NCBI RefSeq assembly: GCF_006125015.1
Contig: NZ_SZZN01000001.1
Location: forward strand, 1,612,001 to 1,676,000
Reading direction: 5' to 3'
DNA: 64,000 bases
From: Roseovarius arcticus
Lineage (GTDB): Bacteria; Pseudomonadota; Alphaproteobacteria; Rhodobacterales; Rhodobacteraceae
A model generated the notes under the pieces. That model made no database searches and was not told the DNA's origin. It saw nothing but the letters and a program-made list of their open reading frames with translations. Shown here piece by piece: positions 1-7,744 of this stretch; positions within the stretch are counted from its first letter, which is position 1, and each line of letters starts with the position of its first letter. The position numbers were made by a program, and so were the translations under genes.

Positions 1-604
1 TCTGGATGCGGGTGCCCTGCCCGTCATCATCGGTGGCGATCATTCGGTTAATATCCCATGCATCGACGCGTTTGAAGGACGTGGCGACATCCACATTCTG
101 CAGATAGATGCGCATCTTGATTTCGTGGACGAGCGGCATGGCGTGCGAAATGGTCACGGCAATCCGATGCGCCGCGCCGCCGAGAAACCGTATGTCACCG
201 GTCTGACCCAGCTCGGCATCCGCAACGTCAGCTCCACCGCCAAGGATGGCTACGACGCCGCGCGTGCCATGGGGTCTGACATCTTGTCCGTTCGGCAGTG
301 CCGCGCCTTGACGGCTGACGCGCTGGCCGCCCGCATTCCCGCAGGCGCGCGCGTCTATGTTACGCTGGATATAGACGGCTTCTGCCCATCCATCGCGCCG
401 GGCACCGGCACCCCCAGCCATGGTGGATTTCTCTACTACGAAGTGCTGGAGTTGCTGCAGAAGGTCGCGCAGACCCATGAGGTGGTCGGCATGGATTTGG
501 TCGAGGTTGCACCGGCCTATGATCCCACCGACGGCACATCGATCTTGGCGGCACAGGTGCTGCTTAATTTCCTAGGCTTTATCATGCATGCGCGGCAGGG
601 CTAA
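1..604 (+). CDS. Ureohydrolase (agmatinase/arginase family), 5'-truncated
   Basis: C-terminal two thirds of a binuclear-manganese ureohydrolase; the reading frame is open from base 2, so the gene starts left of the window. Visible family signatures in order are GGDHS, DAHLDF, the substrate loop GHGNP, and LDIDGFCPSIAPGTGTP, which together carry the His and Asp metal ligands. These enzymes hydrolyse a guanidino group (agmatine, guanidinobutyrate, arginine or similar) to an amine plus urea. The exact substrate cannot be told from this fragment. A GTG at 125 lies in the middle of the metal-binding core and is not the start. A GC-rich hairpin at 653-676 follows the stop. The family call is secure; the substrate is open. 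Confidence 0.85.
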   Translation, partial: LDAGALPVIIGGDHSVNIPCIDAFEGRGDIHILQIDAHLDFVDERHGVRNGHGNPMRRAAEKPYVTGLTQLGIRNVSSTAKDGYDAARAMGSDILSVRQCRALTADALAARIPAGARVYVTLDIDGFCPSIAPGTGTPSHGGFLYYEVLELLQKVAQTHEVVGMDLVEVAPAYDPTDGTSILAAQVLLNFLGFIMHARQG

Positions 605-652
605 CCACTTTGCCGCACGGAGGCGGGCAAGGATCGCCATTATTCAAACCGC

Positions 653-676
653 TGGCGCCCAAGAAGCAGGGCGTCA
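653..676 (+). terminator. Hairpin after the ureohydrolase gene
   Basis: An 8-bp stem with one G-T pair (TGGCGCCC against GGGCGTCA, loop of 8) lies 49 bases after the stop. No T-run follows, so it may be a weak or Rho-assisted terminator, or only an mRNA 3' end structure. Confidence 0.35.
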
Positions 677-794
677 ATTGATCGCATCGCACAGGATACG
701 AACCGAAAGCACTCGAATCGTCAATACTGACCTTCCCTACGCAATAAATGCAAAGAAAAGTTGGTCTCCGCGACATTTTATCTACCCGAGCGCC

Positions 795-809
795 TTGACG
801 CCCTATAAT
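795..809 (+). promoter_or_regulatory. Candidate promoter elements for the ilvIN leader
   Basis: A perfect TATAAT at 804-809 could start transcription near 815, about 38 bases before the leader peptide; its -35 region is poor. Alternatively TTGACG at 795-800 is a good -35 paired with a weak -10 (CATAAG) at 816-821. Either places the start upstream of the leader peptide at 853. Which one is used is undecided. Confidence 0.4.
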
Positions 810-852
810 CGCACCCATAAGGTCGCCGCTAAATGCAAAAGGGAGTGGTCCA

Positions 853-900
853 ATGGCGCCGCTAGTTGTAGTCACACGGAAAATGCGCATGGGCCGGTAA
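853..900 (+). CDS. Branched-chain amino acid leader peptide (ilvIN attenuator)
   Basis: A 15-codon open frame reads MAPLVVVTRKMRMGR and ends in TAA at 898-900. Four consecutive codons are Leu-Val-Val-Val (862-873), the products of the pathway whose genes start 94 bases downstream. A purine-rich GGGAG at 841-845 lies 7 bases before the ATG. A hairpin with a run of seven T follows at 928-953. This is the layout of ribosome-mediated attenuation as known for ilv and leu operons in proteobacteria: scarce charged Leu or Val tRNA would stall the ribosome in the control codons and favour read-through. The reading frame and codons are seen directly; the function is inferred. Confidence 0.75.
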   Translation: MAPLVVVTRKMRMGR

Positions 901-928
901 CCGGACACCCAACAGGTACCCCATGCGC
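885..928 (+). promoter_or_regulatory. Competing helix of the ilvIN attenuator
   Basis: GCGCATGGG at 885-893, inside the leader-peptide frame, is perfectly complementary over 9 bases to CCCATGCGC at 920-928. A ribosome at the leader stop would cover the left arm; one stalled at the Val codons would leave most of it free. The helix shares only base 928 with the terminator stem, so how it would block termination is not obvious. A further possible pairing is TGCGCC (924-929) with GGCGCA (963-968). Confidence 0.5.
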
Positions 929-953
929 CCCCGCCACAACCGGGGGTTTTTTT
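928..953 (+). terminator. Attenuator terminator upstream of ilvI
   Basis: CCCCCG (928-933) pairs with CGGGGG (941-946) around a 7-base loop and is followed by seven T (947-953). It is a clear intrinsic terminator placed between the leader peptide and ilvI, 41 bases before the ilvI start, which only makes sense if it is conditional. Confidence 0.8.
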
Positions 954-993
954 ATGCGCCGCGGCGCAATGATGTCATGAACGGAGCGAAGCG

Positions 994-2748
994 ATGACAC
1001 GTCAAATGACCGGAGCGAAAATGGTGGTTCAGGCCCTCAAGGATCAGGGCGTGGACGTCGTCTTCGGCTATCCCGGCGGCGCTGTCCTGCCGATCTATGA
1101 CGAAGTGTTCCAGCAAAACGGCATCCAGCACGTGCTGGTGCGCCATGAACAGGGCGCCGTGCACGCCGCTGAGGGCTACGCCCGTTCAACAGGCAAGCCG
1201 GGCGTTGTGCTGGTCACCTCCGGTCCAGGCGCGACGAACGCTGTGACGGGCCTGACCGATGCGCTGCTCGACAGTATCCCGCTCGTCGTGCTGACCGGAC
1301 AGGTGCCGACCTTTATGATTGGATCGGACGCCTTTCAGGAGGCCGATACCGTCGGCATCACGCGCCCCTGCACCAAGCATAACTGGCTGGTCAAGGATAC
1401 CGCCAACCTGTCGGCCACCATCCACGAGGCGTTCCATGTCGCCACCGCTGGCCGCCCCGGCCCGGTGCTGGTCGACATTCCCAAGGATGTGCAATTCGCC
1501 AGTGCCGAATACACATCACCGCAAAAGGCGCGCACAGGCCATTACAAGCCTCAGGTCAAAGGCGATATGGATGCAATCACGGAGCTGGTCGCCGCTATCG
1601 AGACGGCGAAGCGTCCGGTGTTCTACACCGGCGGCGGCGTCATCAATTCCGGCCCGGCCGCTAGTCAACTGCTGCGCGAGTTGGTCGAGGCGACTGGATT
1701 TCCCATCACATCCACACTCATGGGCCTCGGCGCCTATCCGGCCAGCGGCAAAGCATGGCTGGGAATGTTGGGGATGCACGGCCTTTATGAGGCAAACATG
1801 GCGATGCACGATTGCGATCTGATGATCAACATCGGCGCGCGCTTTGACGACCGTATCACAGGGCGCTTGGACGCATTCAGCCCCGGCTCGAAAAAGGCGC
1901 ATATCGACATTGATCCGTCGTCGATTAACAAGGTGATCAAGGCCGATATCCCGATCGTCGGCGACATTGCGCACGTCCTTGAGGACCTCCTCAAGGTCTG
2001 GAAATCGCGTGGCCGCAAGACGAATGTGGAGGCGATTGCCAAGTGGAACGGCCGCGTCGACGATTGGCGCAAGACGAAATGCCTGAGCTTCAAGCAGGAA
2101 GGCAAAACGATCAAGCCGCAGCACGCCCTCACCCGGCTAGAGGCCCTGACCAAGGATCATGATCGCTATATCACCACCGAGGTCGGCCAGCATCAGATGT
2201 GGGCGGCGCAATACCTTGGCTTTGAGGATCCGAACCGCTGGATGACATCCGGCGGTCTTGGCACCATGGGCTACGGATTTCCCGCATCCATCGGCGTGCA
2301 GATGGCGCATCGCGATGCGTTGGTCATCAACGTGGCGGGCGAGGCTAGCTGGCTGATGAACATGCAGGAAATGGGCACAGCAATTCAGTTCAACCTGCCG
2401 GTCAAGCAGTTCATTCTGAACAACGAGCGTCTGGGAATGGTCCGCCAGTGGCAAGAGCTGCTGCACGGCGAGCGGTATTCGCATAGCTGGTCCGAGGCCC
2501 TGCCCGATTTCGTCAAGCTGGCCGAAGCCTTCGGCGCGAAGGGCATCCGTTGCAGCGATCCTGCCGATCTGGATGACGCGATCATGGAAATGATCGAGTA
2601 TGACGGCCCGGTGATCTTTGACTGCATGGTGGAAAAGCATGAAAACTGCTTCCCCATGATTCCCTCCGGCGAGCCGCATAACAAAATGTTGCTAGGCGAG
2701 GCATCGACCAAGGATGCCATCGGCTCCAAAGGTGCGGTGATGGTTTAG
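994..2748 (+). CDS. ilvI: Acetolactate synthase large subunit
   Basis: Catalytic subunit of acetohydroxyacid synthase, which condenses pyruvate with pyruvate or 2-oxobutyrate in the first common step of valine, leucine and isoleucine synthesis. It is a TPP, FAD and magnesium enzyme in the cytoplasm. The 584 residues show the catalytic Glu region (VRHEQGAVHAAEGYARSTG), the SGPGATN stretch, the central FAD-binding domain, and the C-terminal TPP-binding motif around residues 445-475 in the form VAGEASWLMNMQEM. Length is normal for the family. The ATG start is preceded by GGAG. The small subunit follows after 81 bases, and an attenuator precedes the gene, so both subunits are probably controlled by branched-chain aminoacyl-tRNA supply. 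Also called ilvB in some annotations. Confidence 0.96.
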   Translation: MTRQMTGAKMVVQALKDQGVDVVFGYPGGAVLPIYDEVFQQNGIQHVLVRHEQGAVHAAEGYARSTGKPGVVLVTSGPGATNAVTGLTDALLDSIPLVVLTGQVPTFMIGSDAFQEADTVGITRPCTKHNWLVKDTANLSATIHEAFHVATAGRPGPVLVDIPKDVQFASAEYTSPQKARTGHYKPQVKGDMDAITELVAAIETAKRPVFYTGGGVINSGPAASQLLRELVEATGFPITSTLMGLGAYPASGKAWLGMLGMHGLYEANMAMHDCDLMINIGARFDDRITGRLDAFSPGSKKAHIDIDPSSINKVIKADIPIVGDIAHVLEDLLKVWKSRGRKTNVEAIAKWNGRVDDWRKTKCLSFKQEGKTIKPQHALTRLEALTKDHDRYITTEVGQHQMWAAQYLGFEDPNRWMTSGGLGTMGYGFPASIGVQMAHRDALVINVAGEASWLMNMQEMGTAIQFNLPVKQFILNNERLGMVRQWQELLHGERYSHSWSEALPDFVKLAEAFGAKGIRCSDPADLDDAIMEMIEYDGPVIFDCMVEKHENCFPMIPSGEPHNKMLLGEASTKDAIGSKGAVMV

Positions 2749-2829
2749 GAATGACTTGCAACATATTTCAAACAAAAGACTATCCGCAGGTAATCGGCGC
2801 AACTTCCGCGCCTCTGCAAAGGAGCTGAC

Positions 2830-3393
2830 ATGTCCGCACTGAAAATCAAAAAAGGCTCGAACAAGCATTCCGCCTACAACCTCCGCCCCACGTTTTCGGA
2901 TGTGGAGGAGCGTCATACGCTGGCGGTCCTCGTTGATAACGAGGTCGGTGTGCTGGCACGTGTCATCGGCCTCTTTTCGGGGCGTGGCTATAATATCGAG
3001 AGCCTTACGGTGGCCGAGGTCGACCACGAGGGGCACATGTCCCGCATCACCATTGTCACCATCGGCACGCCTCAGGTGATCGAGCAGATAAAGGCGCAGT
3101 TGGGCCGGATCATTCCGGTGCTTGAGGTTCACGACCTGACGGTCGAGGGCCGCGCAGTGGAGCGTGAACTGGCGTTGATCAAGGTCGTATGCACCGGTGA
3201 TAAACGGGTTGAAGCGCTGCGCCTTGCCGATATCTTTCGCACGAATGTGGTCGACAGCACGCTCGACAGCTTCACGTTTGAGATTACCGGCACGTCCGAA
3301 AAGATCGATGCCTTCGCCGATCTGATGCGCCCTTTGGGCCTGACTGATCTGGCGCGCACTGGCATCGCCGCCCTGCCCCGCGGTTCCCTATAA
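2830..3393 (+). CDS. ilvN: Acetolactate synthase small (regulatory) subunit
   Basis: The 187 residues begin, after a short basic head, with an ACT domain (about residues 30-105; LAVLVDNEVGVLARVIGLFSGRGYNIESLTV), followed by the ALS_ss C-terminal domain. In this family the subunit binds to the large subunit, raises its activity and confers valine feedback inhibition. A strong AAAGGAG sits 7 bases before the ATG. It is cotranscribed with ilvI, and a good intrinsic terminator follows the stop. The symbol ilvH is used for the same protein in some genomes. Confidence 0.95.
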   Translation: MSALKIKKGSNKHSAYNLRPTFSDVEERHTLAVLVDNEVGVLARVIGLFSGRGYNIESLTVAEVDHEGHMSRITIVTIGTPQVIEQIKAQLGRIIPVLEVHDLTVEGRAVERELALIKVVCTGDKRVEALRLADIFRTNVVDSTLDSFTFEITGTSEKIDAFADLMRPLGLTDLARTGIAALPRGSL

Positions 3394-3411
3394 TTCTACC
3401 CTGCACAAATG

Positions 3412-3444
3412 AAAAAGAGCGGGCCAAAAGGTCCGCTCTTTTTC
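3412..3444 (+). terminator. Intrinsic terminator after ilvIN, probably bidirectional
   Basis: A long hairpin (AGAGCGGGCC against GGTCCGCTCT with one mismatch, 4-base loop) is flanked by A5 on the left and T5 on the right, so it can end transcription from ilvIN on the plus strand and from the converging small gene that ends at 3467. Confidence 0.85.
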
Positions 3445-3466
3445 ATATTCGGTTATCGAGAAAACC

Positions 3467-3808
3467 TCAGGCGTATGCTGCCATCCGGGTTTCGCGAAAG
3501 GGTATGACATTCGCAGCGTAGTCACTATTGGCCGGCGCGGGCGAACCTGACGGCACCACGCCCATACGCGCGCCTGCCTTTCGCAAATCGGAACTCAGTG
3601 TTGGGTGGCTGCGCTGCGTGATCAGCCGCGGCATATCAGCCAAGCGCATGTCAGCGGCCTCGTGCAGATCAAACTCGACCAGATCGCCTGCGGCCATCGC
3701 AGAATCTCCGCCTACGTCGCCTTTATAGTAGGCTAGATCGCCGTGATCCTCGCACCAAATAACTGCGCGGTTCTGGCGTTGATCACTCCAAAGAACGACT
3801 CCGTACAT
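3467..3808 (-). CDS. Conserved small protein with a cold-shock-like N-terminal half
   Basis: A 113-residue protein beginning MYGVVLWSDQRQNRAVIW. The ATG at 3808 follows GGGGGA at 5 bases; a TTG four codons upstream is less likely. The first 55 residues alternate hydrophobic and charged positions (GVVLW, AVIWCEDHGDLAYY, GDLVEFDL), a pattern that resembles a small beta-barrel of the cold-shock/OB type without the classic RNP motifs. The second half is low in structure. I do not recognise a named family. It converges on ilvIN across a shared terminator and is divergent from the XRE regulator. Function unknown. Confidence 0.65.
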   Translation of the reverse strand: MYGVVLWSDQRQNRAVIWCEDHGDLAYYKGDVGGDSAMAAGDLVEFDLHEAADMRLADMPRLITQRSHPTLSSDLRKAGARMGVVPSGSPAPANSDYAANVIPFRETRMAAYA

Positions 3809-3970
3809 GTATTCCCCCAAAACCAGTCAAATCTCTGCCTTCGCGGTCTCTGGCGATTATCACCATCGGAACCAAGGCTTGCCTGTTACTAAAATGTAGC
3901 TTTCGGGGGCGTCAGGCCATGGTAGATACGCCCATCGGCCTGATCCATTTGTGTCATGAGGTGCAAAAAG

Positions 3971-3988
3971 TGACGCTAATTAGCGTCA
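3971..3988. promoter_or_regulatory. Perfect 18-bp palindrome, probable operator
   Basis: TGACGCTAATTAGCGTCA is its own reverse complement. It lies in the 340-base intergenic region between the divergent small gene (start 3808) and the XRE-type regulator (start 4149). A second dyad with related TGAC half sites follows at 3996-4010. Such symmetry is typical of a dimeric HTH binding site. The rest of 3809-4148 is AT-richer than its surroundings and holds no gene that I can support. Confidence 0.6.
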
Positions 3989-3995
3989 TCGCGCG

Positions 3996-4010
3996 TGACA
4001 AGCCGTGTCA
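3996..4010. promoter_or_regulatory. Second dyad TGACA-N5-TGTCA
   Basis: An inverted repeat of 5-base arms, 7 bases after the 18-bp palindrome, with outer TGAC in common. It may be a second, weaker site for the same regulator. Confidence 0.4.
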
Positions 4011-4148
4011 GTCGTGTTGAAATGATAAAACGTTAACATTTAGTCCGCATAACAAGGCGTCCTCTATGACACATTTCAGTTCACATTTACTCGTCCGAAA
4101 TTCATTTGACCATGCATCTGGCTGAACTTGCATTGAGGGATACACGCC

Positions 4149-4970
4149 ATGCCCTCTGAGCCCAAATTGGTGCCATCGTCGGTAACGGACCCCGCACAGC
4201 TGCGGGCGATCTTCGGCGATAACCTGCGCGCGCTGAGCGCCGACTATCCGTCGGTCGCGGGACTTTGCCGGGATCTGGGCATTAACCGCACTCAATTTAA
4301 CAGATACCTCACCGGCGAGAGTTTTCCCCGGCCAGACGTGTTGCACCGGATCTGCCAGTTTTTCGGCACCGATGCGCGTATCCTGCTGGAGCGTAGTGAT
4401 AGCCTGAGGTCCGCATCGTTTGATCTGCTTGGTCATCCCGTCGTCGCCGGTTTCTTTGGGGCCGAACCTGTAGCAGTGCCCGAAGAGTTATTTCCAAGCG
4501 GCATTTACCGCTTTGTGCGGCGCAGCTTTGTGGACGAGACGTTATTTGTGCGCGGCTTGGTCAATATTCACCGCGAGGATGGTTATACATTCCTGCGCGG
4601 CAGCGAGCCGATAGATGCGCTGCGTATGCAAGGTTTGTCGACCGCGCGGAAGGACCGCGAATTTCGCGGCGTCGTCATGCGCCAAGAGGAGGGAATCATG
4701 ATGATTGTCACCCACCGCAATTCAATGGCCTGCTCGTTCAACTTTCTTGCGCCTGAGACTTCATTTCAGCCGAATTTGTGGGAGGGATACGTCACCCGCA
4801 CAGTACGCGAAAAGATATCGGGCATCCGCGCGACGCGCATGGTGTACGAGCATCTGGGAAACAATACTGGCGCGATCCTCGCGGCTGCGCGCGGCAAGGC
4901 GCTGGTCGGGATTGAGGATCTGCCACCCTTCCATGTGCGCCTCCTGAGGCTCGACCAACCCTTTAGATAG
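4149..4970 (+). CDS. XRE-family helix-turn-helix transcriptional regulator
   Basis: A 273-residue protein with an N-terminal HTH (about residues 30-80; SVAGLCRDLGINRTQFNRYLTGESFPRPDVLHRICQFFG) and a long C-terminal part of about 190 residues with no family I can name, probably ligand sensing or oligomerisation. The ATG is preceded by GAGGGA. Two palindromes lie 140-180 bases upstream, so autoregulation is likely. The next gene, 118 bases downstream on the same strand, is a Rieske oxygenase; the pairing suggests, without proving, that the regulator controls it. Confidence 0.8.
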   Translation: MPSEPKLVPSSVTDPAQLRAIFGDNLRALSADYPSVAGLCRDLGINRTQFNRYLTGESFPRPDVLHRICQFFGTDARILLERSDSLRSASFDLLGHPVVAGFFGAEPVAVPEELFPSGIYRFVRRSFVDETLFVRGLVNIHREDGYTFLRGSEPIDALRMQGLSTARKDREFRGVVMRQEEGIMMIVTHRNSMACSFNFLAPETSFQPNLWEGYVTRTVREKISGIRATRMVYEHLGNNTGAILAAARGKALVGIEDLPPFHVRLLRLDQPFR

Positions 4971-5088
4971 GGCGCGGCGCCTCCAAAATCATGTCGCAGT
5001 GAGAAAAGTCGCGTCGCAGACCGGCGGTCAGAGGCGGCGCCGGTAGGCCATGGTTGATGCAGCCACACTTGAATTCAGGAGCCGCGCC

Positions 5089-6243
5089 ATGAGCCTCACC
5101 GACCTCTCTTCTGTCCGTGCCCCAGTCGCAACGGCCAATGGCCTGCCCAACGCGCATTACATTGATCCCGCCGTCTTCGAAGAAGAAAAGCACGCTCTGC
5201 TGTTTAGCCAATGGGCCGGCCTCGCAGTGGCATCGGACGTGCCAGAAGCGGGAGATGCGGTGCCGCTGACCTTTCTGGGGATGCCCCTCTTGCTGATCCG
5301 CGACAAGGATGGCGATGTGCGCGTTTTCCAGAATATTTGCCGCCACCGCGGCATGATCCTCATTGAGGAGCCACGCAAGATTGAAGGCGCTATCCGCTGC
5401 CCCTACCACTCGTGGTGCTACTCCACCAAGGGGGATCTGGTCAGCACGCCGCATGTCGGCGGTCCAGGCCAGAACACGCACGCTGCGATCAAGCGCAGCG
5501 AACTGGGGTTGAATGAGGTGCGCGCCCATGTTTGGCGCGATGTCGTGTGGATCAATATCTCAGGGGATGCGCCGGCATTCGAGATTGCGATGTCGCACAT
5601 CATAGACCGGTGGCGCGAGTTCGACGTGCCGATGTACCATGGCGGCCACGGCAGTCGATTCACGCTGGAGGTTCAGACAAACTGGAAGCTCGCGGTCGAG
5701 AATTACTGCGAAAGCTATCATTTGCCGTGGGTTCATCCCGGCCTCAACAGCTATTCACGCCTAGAGGATCACTATCACATCGAAGAGCCCGAGGCGTATT
5801 CCGGCCAAGGCACGATGGTCTACCGTCAGCTAACCAATGAGGACGGCGACAAATTCCCCGACTTTGCCGAGGTTGGCGCGAAATGGAACGAGCAAGCGGA
5901 ATACATTTCGGTCTATCCCAATGTCCTCTTGGGCGTTCACCGTGACCATGCTTATGCCATTATCCTAGAGCCTATGGGCCTCGAACGCACAGCCGAGCAT
6001 GTGCATATCTATTACGCAGAGCCGGGCGTTGATGAGGGGCTAAAGGCCCGCAATACGCAACTGTGGAAGGGTGTATTCGAGGAGGACATATTTGTCGTTG
6101 AGGGGATGCAAAAGGGCCGGCATGTCACGACGTTCGATGGCGGACGCTTCTCTCCGGTGATGGACAGCCCTACGCACTGCTTCCATTCGTGGGTCGCGGG
6201 CAAGGTGGTGGCGCATCGCGGACAGGCCAAGGCCGCTGAATGA
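5089..6243 (+). CDS. Rieske non-heme iron oxygenase, alpha subunit
   Basis: Oxygenase component of a two-part Rieske system, 384 residues. The 2Fe-2S domain has CRHRG and, 18 residues later, CPYHSW (C-x-H...C-x2-H). The mononuclear iron domain has the ligand stretch NWKLAVENYCESYHLPWVHPGL and a later Asp in EEDIFVVEG. The start was moved to ATG 5089 because AGGAG lies 7 bases before it; ATG 5050 has no such site. The overall look is that of the aromatic-ring-hydroxylating alpha subunits and of the quaternary-amine branch (choline, carnitine or stachydrine type), but the substrate cannot be read. No reductase gene is adjacent. The stop overlaps the start of the next small gene. Confidence 0.88.
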   Translation: MSLTDLSSVRAPVATANGLPNAHYIDPAVFEEEKHALLFSQWAGLAVASDVPEAGDAVPLTFLGMPLLLIRDKDGDVRVFQNICRHRGMILIEEPRKIEGAIRCPYHSWCYSTKGDLVSTPHVGGPGQNTHAAIKRSELGLNEVRAHVWRDVVWINISGDAPAFEIAMSHIIDRWREFDVPMYHGGHGSRFTLEVQTNWKLAVENYCESYHLPWVHPGLNSYSRLEDHYHIEEPEAYSGQGTMVYRQLTNEDGDKFPDFAEVGAKWNEQAEYISVYPNVLLGVHRDHAYAIILEPMGLERTAEHVHIYYAEPGVDEGLKARNTQLWKGVFEEDIFVVEGMQKGRHVTTFDGGRFSPVMDSPTHCFHSWVAGKVVAHRGQAKAAE

Positions 6244-6455
6244 GTGTCGATCTGCACACCCGGATGCTGGCCGCCCACGCGCGGCCCGACCCCGCCGCGC
6301 TGATCGCGCTCTATACTGAGGCAGCGGATGCGGCCAATGATCTGGACGCCTCCTGCTTCTATCTAACCCACGCCTATGTCTTTGCGCTTGAGGCGGGCGC
6401 GCCGCAGGCTCGGCATCTTCACCGCCGCCTTGTGGTGCACGGACGCGAGGAGTGA
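6240..6455 (+). CDS. Small conserved hypothetical protein coupled to the Rieske gene
   Basis: A 71-residue, helical, Ala-rich protein starting in an ATGA overlap with the Rieske oxygenase stop, so it is translationally coupled. It contains many charged residues, one Cys, no signal peptide and no membrane segment (MSVDLHTRMLAAHARPDP at the start). I do not recognise a named domain. Its coupling suggests a role linked to the oxygenase or simply shared expression. It ends 5 bases before the convergent DUF2189 gene. Confidence 0.65.
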   Translation: MSVDLHTRMLAAHARPDPAALIALYTEAADAANDLDASCFYLTHAYVFALEAGAPQARHLHRRLVVHGREE

Positions 6456-6460
6456 CGACC

Positions 6461-7243
6461 TCAGGCTGCCTCGCACAGGAGTCGATAAAGGTGCCACGTC
6501 GCATGGCCCAGCAAAGGTAGCACGAGGAAAAGCCCCAATAGTCCGGGTAGCAGCGCAAGGAAAGTTGCCAACGCAACAAAGATCGCCCAGGCCAGCATGG
6601 GCGCGGGATGCTGCGTGACGACGCCAAAGCTGGTTATCATCGCAGTGACGAAATCCACTTCGCGGTCCAGCAACAGTGGTAGCGAAATCACGGTGATCAT
6701 GTAGATCAAAAGAGCAAAGATCCCGCCCACCGCGCTGCCCACGGCCAGCATCGTCAACCCCTCTTGCGTGAGGTAGATGGCAAGCGACGTCGACACGTTG
6801 GTCATAGCCGAAAGGCCCAAAAACAGCGCAAATATCATGTGCGCCAGAAAGAACCAGAACAAGAACACCATTACGATGATGACGCAGATCGACGGTAGCT
6901 GTCGCTTGCTCTGATGTCGGATGACGCCAAAAATGGCACCCGGCGATAGCGGCTCTCCTTGCTCCAGCCGCCGACTAACCTCATAAAGACCGACGGCCGC
7001 AAACGGCCCGATCAACGGGAAACTTACAGCAATAAAGATCAACCAGTAAGTATGACCCGTTGCCACGGTGACCCAGATCATCACCCACCCGATTACCACA
7101 TAAACCCCGGCGAACGCCGCAGCATAGCCTGGCGCGCGCCGCATATCGCGCCACCCTAGGCGCAGCGCCTCGCCCAGCATCGGTAGCGCAGGCGCGCCCA
7201 ATTGCGGCACACCGTGCTCGGCCACTCGCGTCTCGTGCATCAT
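6461..7243 (-). CDS. DUF2189-type integral membrane protein
   Basis: A 260-residue inner-membrane protein with about six predicted membrane segments, for example [43 protein letters not shown] and [26 protein letters not shown]. The conserved head ([19 protein letters not shown]) and the [15 protein letters not shown] block match my memory of DUF2189. Function is unknown; no catalytic motif is visible. Two adjacent ATG codons (7243 and 7240) follow a GAGGAG site; the second has the better spacing. It stands alone on this strand. Confidence 0.8.
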   Translation of the reverse strand: MMHETRVAEHGVPQLGAPALPMLGEALRLGWRDMRRAPGYAAAFAGVYVVIGWVMIWVTVATGHTYWLIFIAVSFPLIGPFAAVGLYEVSRRLEQGEPLSPGAIFGVIRHQSKRQLPSICVIIVMVFLFWFFLAHMIFALFLGLSAMTNVSTSLAIYLTQEGLTMLAVGSAVGGIFALLIYMITVISLPLLLDREVDFVTAMITSFGVVTQHPAPMLAWAIFVALATFLALLPGLLGLFLVLPLLGHATWHLYRLLCEAA

Positions 7244-7329
7244 CTGCTCCTCGGGCTAAATCAGACGAAACCTATTTCGGTCAGCGCCGTTGTGTATGTG
7301 CGCCCCAGCCTAGCGAAAGGATCCTACTC

Positions 7330-7665
7330 ATGTCATCGTCCAAATCCCAAGATCAAATCTGGAGCGAATGGCGCGACCTCGTCAACATGGCGCCGCAAGA
7401 GTTGGAGGACTGGCTAGAAACGGATGCCTCCAAGTCAGTCGGTGACGCCAATGACGGCGAATCCACCGGTCACGCGTCAGGCCGCCGCATCGTCACGATA
7501 AAGCGCACAAACAAGGCTGATCTAAACGATGATCAGTGGGATCACATGGCCAAGGTCACGGGCTACATCAATCGCCATAAGGCCCAAGGTGGGCCCGACA
7601 CTGACGTTGAACATTCCGCGTGGCGATACTCGCTGATGAACTGGGGGCACGATCCGCTCAGTTAG
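7330..7665 (+). CDS. DUF3140-family protein
   Basis: A 111-residue soluble acidic protein. The pattern IWSEWRDLVNMAPQELEDWLET ... SGRRIVTI ... WRYSLMNWGHDPL matches what I recall as DUF3140, a small family of unknown function. AAAGGA lies before the ATG. The region between 7666 and 7744, between it and the convergent prfB, contains no clear terminator. Confidence 0.75.
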   Translation: MSSSKSQDQIWSEWRDLVNMAPQELEDWLETDASKSVGDANDGESTGHASGRRIVTIKRTNKADLNDDQWDHMAKVTGYINRHKAQGGPDTDVEHSAWRYSLMNWGHDPLS

Positions 7666-7744
7666 GATCACCTTGACCTATCTATCTCCGGGCCTTCACA
7701 CCTATGAAATGCTGAGACTTAGCCCCGACAACCGGGCGCGAGCT

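Noticed and set aside
588..980. Open frame of 130 codons upstream of ilvI
   Set aside because: It runs across the leader peptide, attenuator and terminator, lacks a ribosome site and has no protein-like pattern.
3467..3808. Naming the small protein a cold-shock protein
   Set aside because: Only a vague beta-barrel-like pattern is present; the RNA-binding motifs of Csp proteins are missing.
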